This document shows, piece after piece, positions 43,605 through 52,092 of a DNA stretch of 55,026 nt. The stretch is taken from positions 1 to 55,026 of the forward strand of contig CAZPBC010000011.1 of NCBI GenBank assembly GCA_964584775.1. The letters run 5' to 3'. The notes beneath the pieces were generated by a model that saw only the letters and a program-made list of their open reading frames with translations, did not search any database and had not been told where the DNA came from. Each line of letters opens with the position of its first letter. Position 1 is the first letter of the stretch. Made by a program: the position numbers and the translations under genes. Source of the stretch: CAZPBC01 sp964584775 (GTDB taxonomy: Bacteria > Chlamydiota > Chlamydiia > Chlamydiales > SLFE01).

Positions 43605-46600
43605 ATGTATAGATCACGAATACTCATATTACTCCTACCGTTTCTATTAGTCATTTTCCAGGCAGCGGCCGAAACCTCCCCGACACATGTCGATTTGACA
43701 ACCGGTCAGTATGTCGAAACCAATAGCGACCTCATCCTTCCCGGTCCAGTTCCTTTCTGTATCACACGGCGCTCGACACCCGCTGAGGGAGATCACGAAT
43801 ACCCACTAGGTTCGGCGTGGCATTTTGAAATCGAAGCCTTCCGCGAGAAAACACCGGTAGGGCAGCCTGAACTCGTGATCGATACCGACGCTTCTAACCG
43901 CCTTAAAAAAGTCGCTCTTCTTGCCGCTGGAACCAAAAGAGAACTTGAATGGGCAACCTTCGAGTATAAGGGGGGAAGCCTAACCATCACCACCCACGAC
44001 GGACAGGTCTGGAACTACGCCTTCGATGCAAGTGGCCAGCTCACCAGCGTCACCTCCCCAGCTGAGCGCCAAATTGAGTATCAGTATGAGTCCGGATGCC
44101 TGACCGAAAGAAAGGCAGCCCACGCCACCACAACGATGCGTTACGAGAACGGCAAAGTGGTATCACAAACGCTGCAAAGCGCAGGCAATGAGTGCACCTC
44201 TACCTTCACATTCGAATACCAAAATGATCAAATTAAAATGACCACACCGACGGGTGTCGAAAAGGTCTCCCGTATAGACCCGGTCACAAAACAGGTGCAA
44301 TCGATCGATGTCTACGCTGAAGGCCGGCTCCAACAGCGCGAGCTCTTCTACTGGCAGATCCACCCTGAGCTTCAAGAACCCACCCTCATCAGTACCGCCC
44401 TTCTCAACGGAAAGCTTAAACCCCTCCATTGCCGCACCTACGCCTATGATGAAAAGGGACACCTCATTCGAGAGACGCTTTGGGGGAATCTAAGTGGAAC
44501 ATCCCGAACACCGATCTACCTCGATAAAAACGGAACTCCTCTATCCAACGGAGTGGAGAGTTTTTCAAAAGGCACACGTTACAACTCTCTCGGGCTGATC
44601 GAAGAGGAGTTTGATGATGCGGGAAGAAAAAAACGCTACTTCTACCATCCTGACTCTGAGCTTCTCGAGTCGACCCGCGAAAGCAGAGGCGACGAGGAGC
44701 TGATTGAGTCGACCCACAGTTACAACCACGAAGGCCTCCTCACCGAGATCACGACGACTAACCTCCAAACGAATGAGACGGTCACCTTCACGATGACCCT
44801 ATCGGAGGAAGCCCACTCAGCAGGCCTGCCCGCACTCATTGAGATGAGTAAAAACGGCGTACCTGAAAAGAGCATTCAACGCCTCTTCGGTTCGCACGGT
44901 AAACCGACGCAAGAGGTCACGATCGACCTCCTCACCTCGAAAGAGACCACGCTCTATAAAGAATACGACGCGGACGGCCTGGAAGAGTACATCAGTGACG
45001 ACAGTGGCCCCCGCCTTCTCTTGAGGCGCAAGTCAGCAAATGAGATCGTCGAGATCGACTACCAAAAGGCTGAGGTCGCAACTTCAACCTTTGATCACTT
45101 TGGAAACATCACCTACAAGTCCCTTCTTAGAGAAGGACAGATTGAACTAGAGCAGACCAACACCTACGACGGCGGGGGCAACCTGATCGAAACACGAGAT
45201 GTGCTCGACAACCTCACCCTGTATGAAAGAGACGCTCTCGGTCGCGTCACAAAAAAAACAGATCCTCCTGTTCTCGACAAAGACGAACAGCTTGTTACCT
45301 ACACAACCACCTATATCTATGACGACTTCGGCCAGCTAAAAGAGCTGGTCAACCCGATCGGTGAAGTCACCACTTTCGCCTATAACTCCCGTGGACAACC
45401 GACCTTTGTGAAATACTCTGATGGCACCACGGAAACGATGGTCTATGACCTCTCAGGAAAACTGAAGAGCCGCATCGACCGCGATGGAAGGGAGTTACAA
45501 GCAGAAGAGGAAGAAAAAGAAGAGGCCCCCGAGTCAACCTCTAAAACACCTCCTCCCCTCCCGACACTCGATGAAGAGTTCATTGAACACCTCACCTACG
45601 ATGAAACAAACAGCCTCGGGCAGCGCTGCCTTAAAAAGCTACGCCACCATGTCGATGGGTCGACTTGGGTGACCACCTACGACGCCCTCGGACGCGTCGA
45701 AGCGATCGAGTTAAAGAGTGCTTTTGACCAACTGCTCTTTAAACGGGAATGCCGCTACGATGGACTCAACCGACTCGTGAAAGAGCGCCTTTACCACTTC
45801 GACCGAGCCCATTCGGATGGCTACCAAACGACCGAGTGGTTCTTTGGAAAGAACGGCAAACTCGAGAAGATGCTCGAAACCGATTCGGATGGCACCACAA
45901 AGTCGTCTCTGTTTAAATACAACAGCCAAAACCTGATCACTCACTACACCAAACCCTCCGGTGTTCAGATCATCAGTGAGTATGACGACCACAAACTCCT
46001 CACCCGCACCTACGCCTCGGACCAGAGCTTTGACTACGAATACCACTATGATGAAGCGGGACGTCTTCTTTCATCGGTCGACCTCCACTATGGAGTGAGC
46101 TTCACACGCATCTACGACGAAGCAGGCAACCTCCTCTCTGAAACCACCTCTTTCAACACCACGATCGAGAACCGTTATAATGAGAACGGGGAACGCGCTG
46201 AACTGATCCTCCCCGATCAATCTTGGATCGCCTACGAGTACAACGATGAGGGACGCATGCAGTGGCTACAGCGTTTCTCTGCAAGTGGTGACCTCCTCTT
46301 TGATTACTTCGTAGAGAAGTTTTGCCCTTGGGGCTACATTGAAAAAGAACGCCTTCCCTTCGGGCTGGGACAACTCAAGACCAGCCGCAACTACAATTTC
46401 CAACTCGACTCCCGCACCTGCTCCTACTTCACAGAAGCCTTCTCCTACTATGGAACCAAAATCTCTTCCTACAGCCGATCTGGTGGAGGAGTTCAAGAGG
46501 AGAATGAGTACGACTACGACAACCTCGGACAACTCTTTAGAGAAAATGGAACCATCTACAACTTTGATAGCCACTTTCAGCTCTCGCAAAAGAAAGGCGA

Positions 46601-48155
46601 GAGTGCCACCTATGGCCCCTTCTCAGAGCTTGTCGAATATGAGGGAAAACAGTTTGCCTATGACCAAGATGGCAACTGTATCAAAGAAAAAGGCAAAGAT
46701 CTCACAAAAGAGTTCACCTACGATGGCCTCTCGCGTCTGCGTAGCGTGACCATCGATGCAGAAAGAGTTGAATACTTCTACGACGGACTTTCTCGAAGAA
46801 AACTCGAGAAGCGCTACGAGCGTGTGGATCATAACTGGAAAGAGACGTCGACCCGCGAGTTCATTTACGACCAGAGTATCGAAATTGGTGCGATGAACGC
46901 TCTCGGTGAGATGGAAGAGCTCCGTATCCTCACCAGCAACGGCCGTGCGGATATTGGAGCGATGGTTGCAGTCGAGTTGAATGGAAAATCCTATGCCACC
47001 CTCTCTGATTACAGAGGAAATGTGATCCAGCTGGTCGATGCTGCAACGAAAAAAGCCGTTGAAAGCTACAGCTACAGCTCTTTTGGTGAAGAGCGCTGTT
47101 TTGATGCGAAGGGTAAGCCATTGGAAAAGGCGACCCTCCCTTGGCGCTTCAGCAGTAAACGTGTCGACTCCTTAAGTGGCCTTGTCCACTTCGGACGCCG
47201 CGACTACCAACCGGCTGTGATGCGCTTCCTCACCCCCGACCCTCTTGGAAAAATCGACAGCCCCAACCCATACGCCTTCGTTAGAAACGACCCGATCAAC
47301 CGCATCGACCCAAGTGGCCTTCTGTCGACCTCCACCCTCTGGGATATCTTCCACTTCATTGAATCGTTCCTCTACCACCACATGGAAGAGTCCCGAAGAC
47401 GCGTCTACAGTGCCATCCAACCCACAGAAGAGTTCCTCCACCAGCTTTCCAAGTTCAACGCCCACGTCTTTGGAACACTCATCCTCGTGACCCTTGGATT
47501 CAATGACGACCCCTCTGAAGTGGGAGTCTATGGAAGTGGAGAGCTGCACGATAAGTACCGCATTTCCTTCATTAACGGAATCCTCACTAGCCGTCCGGCG
47601 CTCATCCGTAACGTCGACACGATTTCTAAAGCGCATGGCGGCTGCAACGTCCACTACTGCTACGTCGGAACAAGAGGATTTGCAAGTGACATCCTGCGGG
47701 CTGTCTGCGTCAAGTTTGGCTACACCTCACCCGAAGCGGTCGCCCTCTCGGCAGTTTGGAAAAAACTGATCAATGAACTGGGCGGACCTGGATCGGAAGG
47801 ACTCATCTTCCACTTTGCCCACAGCCTTGGAGGGACAGAAACCCTCCGTGCCCGCCACCTACTCTCCAGCGAAGAGCAGCGTATGATCTGCGTGATCACC
47901 TTCGGCTCTCCCAGCCTCATCCCCGAAGATGGCTTCTACGGTGTGATCAACATCATCAGCTACCGCGACTTCTCCTATATCTTCGACCCCATCGCTTTCA
48001 TCTTTGCGATCATCAGTAGCAACAGCAACGTCTTCTTCGTTGGCTCTCCTTGGGATGGAGTCCCCCTGATCGACCACCTCTTCGACTCTTACTGGGGTCA
48101 CTGGATCGAGCAGTTCTGGGATGGAATTACCAACATCTTCGATAGCTTTTTCTAA
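43605..48155 (+). CDS. Secreted RHS-repeat protein with C-terminal lipase-like domain
   Basis: A 1516-residue protein. A signal peptide (hydrophobic 6-20, then AAAET) is followed by an RHS N-terminal region (LTTGQYVETNSDLILPGPVP). About 1100 residues of YD repeats come next (for example LTSVTSPAERQIEYQYES). The RHS-core end box is at about 1180-1240 (PDPLGKIDSPNPYAF, then NDPINRIDPSGLLS). The 276-residue tip looks like an alpha/beta hydrolase: a nucleophile elbow FAHSLGGTE with Ser1407, then VITFGSPSLIPEDG, an Asp candidate at 1455 and a His candidate at 1499. The tip recalls the chlamydial DUF687 family, though I cannot verify this. The toxin tip is expected to be enclosed in the RHS cocoon. 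No immunity gene is obvious; the next gene is on the other strand. Confidence 0.85.
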   Translation: MYRSRILILLLPFLLVIFQAAAETSPTHVDLTTGQYVETNSDLILPGPVPFCITRRSTPAEGDHEYPLGSAWHFEIEAFREKTPVGQPELVIDTDASNRLKKVALLAAGTKRELEWATFEYKGGSLTITTHDGQVWNYAFDASGQLTSVTSPAERQIEYQYESGCLTERKAAHATTTMRYENGKVVSQTLQSAGNECTSTFTFEYQNDQIKMTTPTGVEKVSRIDPVTKQVQSIDVYAEGRLQQRELFYWQIHPELQEPTLISTALLNGKLKPLHCRTYAYDEKGHLIRETLWGNLSGTSRTPIYLDKNGTPLSNGVESFSKGTRYNSLGLIEEEFDDAGRKKRYFYHPDSELLESTRESRGDEELIESTHSYNHEGLLTEITTTNLQTNETVTFTMTLSEEAHSAGLPALIEMSKNGVPEKSIQRLFGSHGKPTQEVTIDLLTSKETTLYKEYDADGLEEYISDDSGPRLLLRRKSANEIVEIDYQKAEVATSTFDHFGNITYKSLLREGQIELEQTNTYDGGGNLIETRDVLDNLTLYERDALGRVTKKTDPPVLDKDEQLVTYTTTYIYDDFGQLKELVNPIGEVTTFAYNSRGQPTFVKYSDGTTETMVYDLSGKLKSRIDRDGRELQAEEEEKEEAPESTSKTPPPLPTLDEEFIEHLTYDETNSLGQRCLKKLRHHVDGSTWVTTYDALGRVEAIELKSAFDQLLFKRECRYDGLNRLVKERLYHFDRAHSDGYQTTEWFFGKNGKLEKMLETDSDGTTKSSLFKYNSQNLITHYTKPSGVQIISEYDDHKLLTRTYASDQSFDYEYHYDEAGRLLSSVDLHYGVSFTRIYDEAGNLLSETTSFNTTIENRYNENGERAELILPDQSWIAYEYNDEGRMQWLQRFSASGDLLFDYFVEKFCPWGYIEKERLPFGLGQLKTSRNYNFQLDSRTCSYFTEAFSYYGTKISSYSRSGGGVQEENEYDYDNLGQLFRENGTIYNFDSHFQLSQKKGESATYGPFSELVEYEGKQFAYDQDGNCIKEKGKDLTKEFTYDGLSRLRSVTIDAERVEYFYDGLSRRKLEKRYERVDHNWKETSTREFIYDQSIEIGAMNALGEMEELRILTSNGRADIGAMVAVELNGKSYATLSDYRGNVIQLVDAATKKAVESYSYSSFGEERCFDAKGKPLEKATLPWRFSSKRVDSLSGLVHFGRRDYQPAVMRFLTPDPLGKIDSPNPYAFVRNDPINRIDPSGLLSTSTLWDIFHFIESFLYHHMEESRRRVYSAIQPTEEFLHQLSKFNAHVFGTLILVTLGFNDDPSEVGVYGSGELHDKYRISFINGILTSRPALIRNVDTISKAHGGCNVHYCYVGTRGFASDILRAVCVKFGYTSPEAVALSAVWKKLINELGGPGSEGLIFHFAHSLGGTETLRARHLLSSEEQRMICVITFGSPSLIPEDGFYGVINIISYRDFSYIFDPIAFIFAIISSNSNVFFVGSPWDGVPLIDHLFDSYWGHWIEQFWDGITNIFDSFF

Positions 48156-49042
48156 GGAGAGGTTGATGGGATACGCTTCAAATTCTTTTTAACCTGCTTC
48201 TGGAAAAACTGATTCAATTTGTTATATGCTTCTGACATTGTCGAACGGATACCACACTCATCAGCAAGTTTTTGATATAAAACTTCCCATTCTATGGGTG
48301 GCTCTTTAAGAGACTCTGGTATTGCATGAGTATTGCGCGTATTAAAGACCTTTTTCACGGTCTTCTCAAATTTTGAGATATCGACTTTTCTATACTCAAT
48401 CAATAGCAACATATCTAATAAGTCTTTTACCCTTGAATTTGTCTTTTGCTCACGAGGAAGAGAGAAAGCATGGAATTTCTCAGGGAGTTGTTGTTCTATC
48501 GAAATCATCCGCAATTTTGGAGCACCTATTCCACAGTAATTCAGCCAATCTACACCATCAATCAGATCAGTCTCACCCACGATAACATCACCACCCACAT
48601 CCAACTGAAATTGGACAAAAAGACGGTTATCAACAAAAGAAGCAACTGAGTACCTCGATCCACCAAAGGGCGCATTATCTAGATCCTTCTTTGCCTGTCC
48701 GAGTTGAAATGTAAAATAGTCTTCTAGATCGATCCGAATCAATTGGCGCAATTCACGAAAAATAATCGCTTCAATAGTGGAGTCATGATCATCGATTCTG
48801 CGTAAACACGTTAAATCTATATCTTTCGTGGCACGTGCGGATGAAAAGCGAAGCTCCATTGCATAACCACCTTTCAATACAAAACTACCAGTATCCTCAT
48901 GGAAAATCCTTGATAGAAGTCTTTCAAAAGCAACTTTACGTCGAACTCTCTGCAAGTCCTGATTTGTCTCTTCAGCAATACTTTTTAATCGAGCTTCTAG
49001 GCTTTTTCGAAAATCTGTTGCTGTCTTAAATGTCGTTGTCAT
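48152..49042 (-). CDS. abiEii: AbiEii-type nucleotidyltransferase toxin
   Basis: A 296-residue protein of the AbiEii/DUF1814 nucleotidyltransferase family, the toxin half of type IV toxin-antitoxin and abortive-infection systems. The active-site signature is present: LKGGYAMELR (residues 56-65) followed by TKDIDLT with Asp74 and Asp76. A third conserved part, PEKFHAFSLPREQKTNSRVK with DLLDMLLLIE, is typical as well. I take the ATG at 49042; the longer frame is an extension into the antitoxin gene. It overlaps the AbiEi-like gene by 17 bases. The stop overlaps the convergent RHS stop. Confidence 0.88.
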   Translation of the reverse strand: MTTTFKTATDFRKSLEARLKSIAEETNQDLQRVRRKVAFERLLSRIFHEDTGSFVLKGGYAMELRFSSARATKDIDLTCLRRIDDHDSTIEAIIFRELRQLIRIDLEDYFTFQLGQAKKDLDNAPFGGSRYSVASFVDNRLFVQFQLDVGGDVIVGETDLIDGVDWLNYCGIGAPKLRMISIEQQLPEKFHAFSLPREQKTNSRVKDLLDMLLLIEYRKVDISKFEKTVKKVFNTRNTHAIPESLKEPPIEWEVLYQKLADECGIRSTMSEAYNKLNQFFQKQVKKNLKRIPSTSP

Positions 49043-49628
49043 ACACCATCCTCTGGATTTTTTTATGAATATCAGGGTAAGTTTCTTCCATCTTCTGAAT
49101 ATCACTTTCAATGATCAGTCCACGTTCAAACGCTTGATGAGCAGCTTGCAAAATAAAATTATCAGCAACTTTTCCCTCAAGAATGCAATCCACAATTGTT
49201 TTTATGGGGGTGGTGACTTTATAGCCTTGCCGTTCTTCAACATCTGAATTGCTGAGGTTGCTTCTATGTATACACAGTACCTTTGGAAAGCCCTTACGCC
49301 TTCGAAACTTTTGTGGAACCGTCATATGCATCTTGGATGGCATCACATCAGAAAGTTCATGGATATCTAGAGCCGTTTCATGAGACCAAACTCCTTGAGG
49401 GATATCTTGAAGATTCCGACTCCAGAGACTCCAAAGGACAAGTTCGGGACGCTCGGTGACTGGATACCTGCCTAATCGATAGACTCCCCTCCCCTCCTGA
49501 GTCCATTCACCTGACGATATTCTCAAATGAAAATTAGAGCGATGGTATCCGCATCCCTCGGCTTGCTTTGCTGTAAAGTAACCTTGCTGACGATCTGCGA
49601 CATCAAATAGCTTATTTTGACTTCCCAT
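49026..49628 (-). CDS. abiEi: AbiEi-type antitoxin / transcriptional repressor
   Basis: A 200-residue AbiEi protein. The N-terminal winged-helix DNA-binding domain covers about 1-60 (FTAKQAEGCGYHRSNFHLRI, then GRGVYRLGRYP). The C-terminal antitoxin domain contains WSHETALDIHELSDVMPSKM, HMTVPQKFRRRK and the conserved VTTPIKTIVDCI. It represses its own operon in the known systems. The ATG at 49628 lies eight bases after a TATAAT and has no ribosome site, suggesting a leaderless transcript. The partner toxin gene overlaps by 17 bases. It is only distantly similar to the DUF6088 protein at the left edge of the window. Confidence 0.88.
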   Translation of the reverse strand: MGSQNKLFDVADRQQGYFTAKQAEGCGYHRSNFHLRISSGEWTQEGRGVYRLGRYPVTERPELVLWSLWSRNLQDIPQGVWSHETALDIHELSDVMPSKMHMTVPQKFRRRKGFPKVLCIHRSNLSNSDVEERQGYKVTTPIKTIVDCILEGKVADNFILQAAHQAFERGLIIESDIQKMEETYPDIHKKIQRMVYDNDI

Positions 49629-49636
49629 ACACCAAT

Positions 49637-49705
49637 ATTATAATATTTATAACATTCGTGCATTATTTTTCATCTAAGCCCTTATAAACTTCACTATAAA
49701 GTGAA
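49637..49705 (-). promoter_or_regulatory. Promoter and inverted repeat of the AbiE pair
   Basis: TATAAT on the minus strand (49642-49637) lies eight bases before the AbiEi ATG. Further upstream, TTCACT-ATAA-AGTGAA (49690-49705) is a perfect 6-base-arm inverted repeat and a candidate operator. The remaining sequence to 49757 is AT-rich with no gene. Confidence 0.4.
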
Positions 49706-49757
49706 CTTAAATTACTAATAATCAAAAGTATAAATACATTCAAAACATATGAAAGTT

Positions 49758-51290
49758 TCAGCCGAGTTGTTGAAGATAGGTAGAGATGTACTCGAAGACC
49801 GACAGGTTCTCTCCTTCGACCTTCTTCAATACAGCCTCTGCCCTATCGAGATCTTGAGGTGAGTCGAGATCAGCAACAATCAGAGGAAGATGTAAAAGTA
49901 AAGCAACTCGTTCCTCCTCGTTCAATTTCGAAAGCGGCGTCGAAAGCCAACGTGCGATCTCAAAGCTATCTTGAACTTCCCTCTGTAAGTAACAAGCATA
50001 AGCACCTGCACGAACAGCCTCGACATTTTTTCCGAATGCTGTCGAGTGCTCCGTGAGCTCTTTTGTCCAACGCTCTACTTCATCTTTAGCCTCAAATTGG
50101 AAAGTTTTGTACCACATCATCCTCGCTTGGGGGTGTACTGGAGTCATTCTTAAGGCATCGAGACGATCAAAAAAACCTTTTCCATACTGATATGCAGTTT
50201 GTGCCAGATGATCATCACGTATTACCTTTGACCACTCTTGTGAGATCTCTTCCTGACTCAAATCGGGATAATTCACCTCAGCATTTCTTCTCATTTCAGT
50301 GATTAGACCAGCCCACTCATCATCGCTGAGCGCGTCTACCTTTTTGCCTAAAAAGGCTTTCGCTAGGTCAACATTGGGCTCCTCTTCTAATTGAGTCACC
50401 ACCCATGAAGCAACCTCTGCCATGCCGGAATGTGGATAAGTTCCCTCTTGAGCTACCTTCTCGGCCAATTGATACAGCTGCTCTGGAGAGACTTCTTTCT
50501 GCAGAGCAACCTCTTTCTTCTCTAAATTCCGGAGAATCGAAGAAGAGAGCTCATAAAGAGTGATACGAGATTGCGTCACTGCGATATCTTCTAAAATGTC
50601 CTCTACTAATTCATCAGCTGAATCAAGATCCAGTTCAGGATGCCTTTCATGAGCCACCAAGGACAGAGTCTGCAAAATAGCCCACCTCTGCTGCTGATTC
50701 AAATCCGCTGCGGGTGTGGATAGCCATTTCTGTACCATCTCTTCGTCAACCTCGTCCGGATGCTCGATTGCGGCAGCAAACGCCACGGCGCGGATGGCAC
50801 CGACATCATCATACCCCTTCGCTCCCTCATCCCTAGTAAGATTTTCTACCCAAGATTCGACCCTTGATGCGTACTCTTCTTTCAGTGCACGGAATTCCTT
50901 ATCGTTGATAAAGGGCTCCTCCTCCAACAGCATGGATTCGATTCTTCTATGAGGTATCCAATCCGTGTCCACTAAACCGACTTCACGGTGCGCTTCTAAC
51001 ATCTCACGGGGCTTGAAGAAACCCAAGGCTAACGACTGAACCCCCATGGTCGCTTGACTCATCGCCTTTCCAGCGCTCTCGCCTGCCTTTTGGGTACTGT
51101 AGCCTTGAAAACCTAGGGCTGTGGCGGTAAGATCCCTTAGGGACTTCACGAAATTCCCACATCCTTTGTCCAGATCCACAACACCAGCATAGGCCCCTAG
51201 GGTACGGTCTGTGATCGTCGCCTCACTTCCTCGCATCTGCCGCTCTTCCATCGCTTCAAGAGGATGAGATAGAGTTTGCCAGATCTTCAT
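49758..51290 (-). CDS. Hypothetical protein built from three internal repeats
   Basis: A 510-residue helical, acidic protein, not recognised. From about residue 105 it consists of three related units of roughly 110-130 residues. Units one and three align well: IRAVAFAAAIEHPDEVDE with VRAGAYACYLQREVQDSF, then KWLSTPAADLNQQQRWAIL with RWLSTPLSKLNEEERVALL. The middle unit is more diverged (VASWVVTQLEEEPNVDLAKA, then FLGKKVDALSDDEWAGLI). The N-terminal 100 residues are distinct. The ATG at 51290 has GGAGGTG five bases upstream, which decides against a GTG at 51308. It is divergent from the DUF47 gene. No export signal is seen. Confidence 0.8.
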   Translation of the reverse strand: MKIWQTLSHPLEAMEERQMRGSEATITDRTLGAYAGVVDLDKGCGNFVKSLRDLTATALGFQGYSTQKAGESAGKAMSQATMGVQSLALGFFKPREMLEAHREVGLVDTDWIPHRRIESMLLEEEPFINDKEFRALKEEYASRVESWVENLTRDEGAKGYDDVGAIRAVAFAAAIEHPDEVDEEMVQKWLSTPAADLNQQQRWAILQTLSLVAHERHPELDLDSADELVEDILEDIAVTQSRITLYELSSSILRNLEKKEVALQKEVSPEQLYQLAEKVAQEGTYPHSGMAEVASWVVTQLEEEPNVDLAKAFLGKKVDALSDDEWAGLITEMRRNAEVNYPDLSQEEISQEWSKVIRDDHLAQTAYQYGKGFFDRLDALRMTPVHPQARMMWYKTFQFEAKDEVERWTKELTEHSTAFGKNVEAVRAGAYACYLQREVQDSFEIARWLSTPLSKLNEEERVALLLHLPLIVADLDSPQDLDRAEAVLKKVEGENLSVFEYISTYLQQLG

Positions 51291-51370
51291 AAGAGCACCT
51301 CCGTTCACCCTTGATAAGCAAATGGCGTGCCAGGTTTACTTTTAAAGCTCATTTTGAGAAGGTTGAGGGC

Positions 51371-52045
51371 ATGAACACGATTTTAAGCATCTTTGGCAAA
51401 AGCCCCCTTCAGCCGATTGTGGCACATATGGACCTCGTGACTGCCTGCGTCGAGCAGATCCCCGCGCTGTTCAAAGCTCTAGAGGCTGAAGACTACGAGA
51501 CAGTGAATGACCTCTCGAAACAGATCTCCAAACAGGAGCACAAGGCTGACCTCGCGAAAAATGACATCCGCAACCACCTCCCCAAATCTCTCCTCCTTTC
51601 GATCGACCGGGGCCACCTCCTCGAAATCCTCGGAATCCAAGATTCCATCGCGGACCAAGCTGAAGATGTGGCTGTCCTATTAACATTTAAAGATCTCAAG
51701 ATGCCTCCTCTCATCCGAAAGGAATTTTATGAGTTTCTCGAAAAGAATCTCGAAACCTTCGAAGAGGCAAAGGCTGTCATGCACGAGCTGCACAGTCTAA
51801 TGGAGTCCTCCTTCGGCGGCATCGAAGCGACAAAAGTCCAAGAAATGGTCCATAAGGTGGCGGAGAAAGAGCATGAAACGGACCTCCTTCAACGCGCCCT
51901 CACAAAGAAACTCTTCGACGCTGAAGAGGAGCTTTCCTATGCCTCCTTCCTCCTTTGGGAAAAGGTGATCACTGCGCTTGCTGGGATCTCCAATCTCTCT
52001 GAGAAACTGGGCAACCGTATCCGCATGATTCTCATTTTGAAATAA
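51371..52045 (+). CDS. DUF47/PhoU-like phosphate transport regulator
   Basis: A 224-residue helical protein of the DUF47 (TIGR00153, PhoU-like) family. Its genes regularly stand next to PiT phosphate transporter genes, as CT691-CT692 in Chlamydia and here. Typical segments are SIFGKSPLQPIVAHM at the start, KQISKQEHKADLAKNDIRNHLPKSLL and DSIADQAEDVAVLL. The E-x-x-x-D metal-binding pattern of PhoU is visible in KQEHKADLAKND and EKEHETDLLQRAL. The ATG at 51371 with AGAAGG upstream is preferred over an in-frame start at 51311. It probably modulates the transporter from the cytosolic side. Confidence 0.9.
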   Translation: MNTILSIFGKSPLQPIVAHMDLVTACVEQIPALFKALEAEDYETVNDLSKQISKQEHKADLAKNDIRNHLPKSLLLSIDRGHLLEILGIQDSIADQAEDVAVLLTFKDLKMPPLIRKEFYEFLEKNLETFEEAKAVMHELHSLMESSFGGIEATKVQEMVHKVAEKEHETDLLQRALTKKLFDAEEELSYASFLLWEKVITALAGISNLSEKLGNRIRMILILK

Positions 52046-52092
52046 TCAGGTCCCATGCTAGGATTTCCCCACAAATCAACCAGGAAACGGCG

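Noticed and set aside
46339..47769. Numerous open frames antisense or out of frame in the RHS gene
   Set aside because: They follow from the GC-rich third positions of the RHS coding frame and show no family resemblance or ribosome sites.
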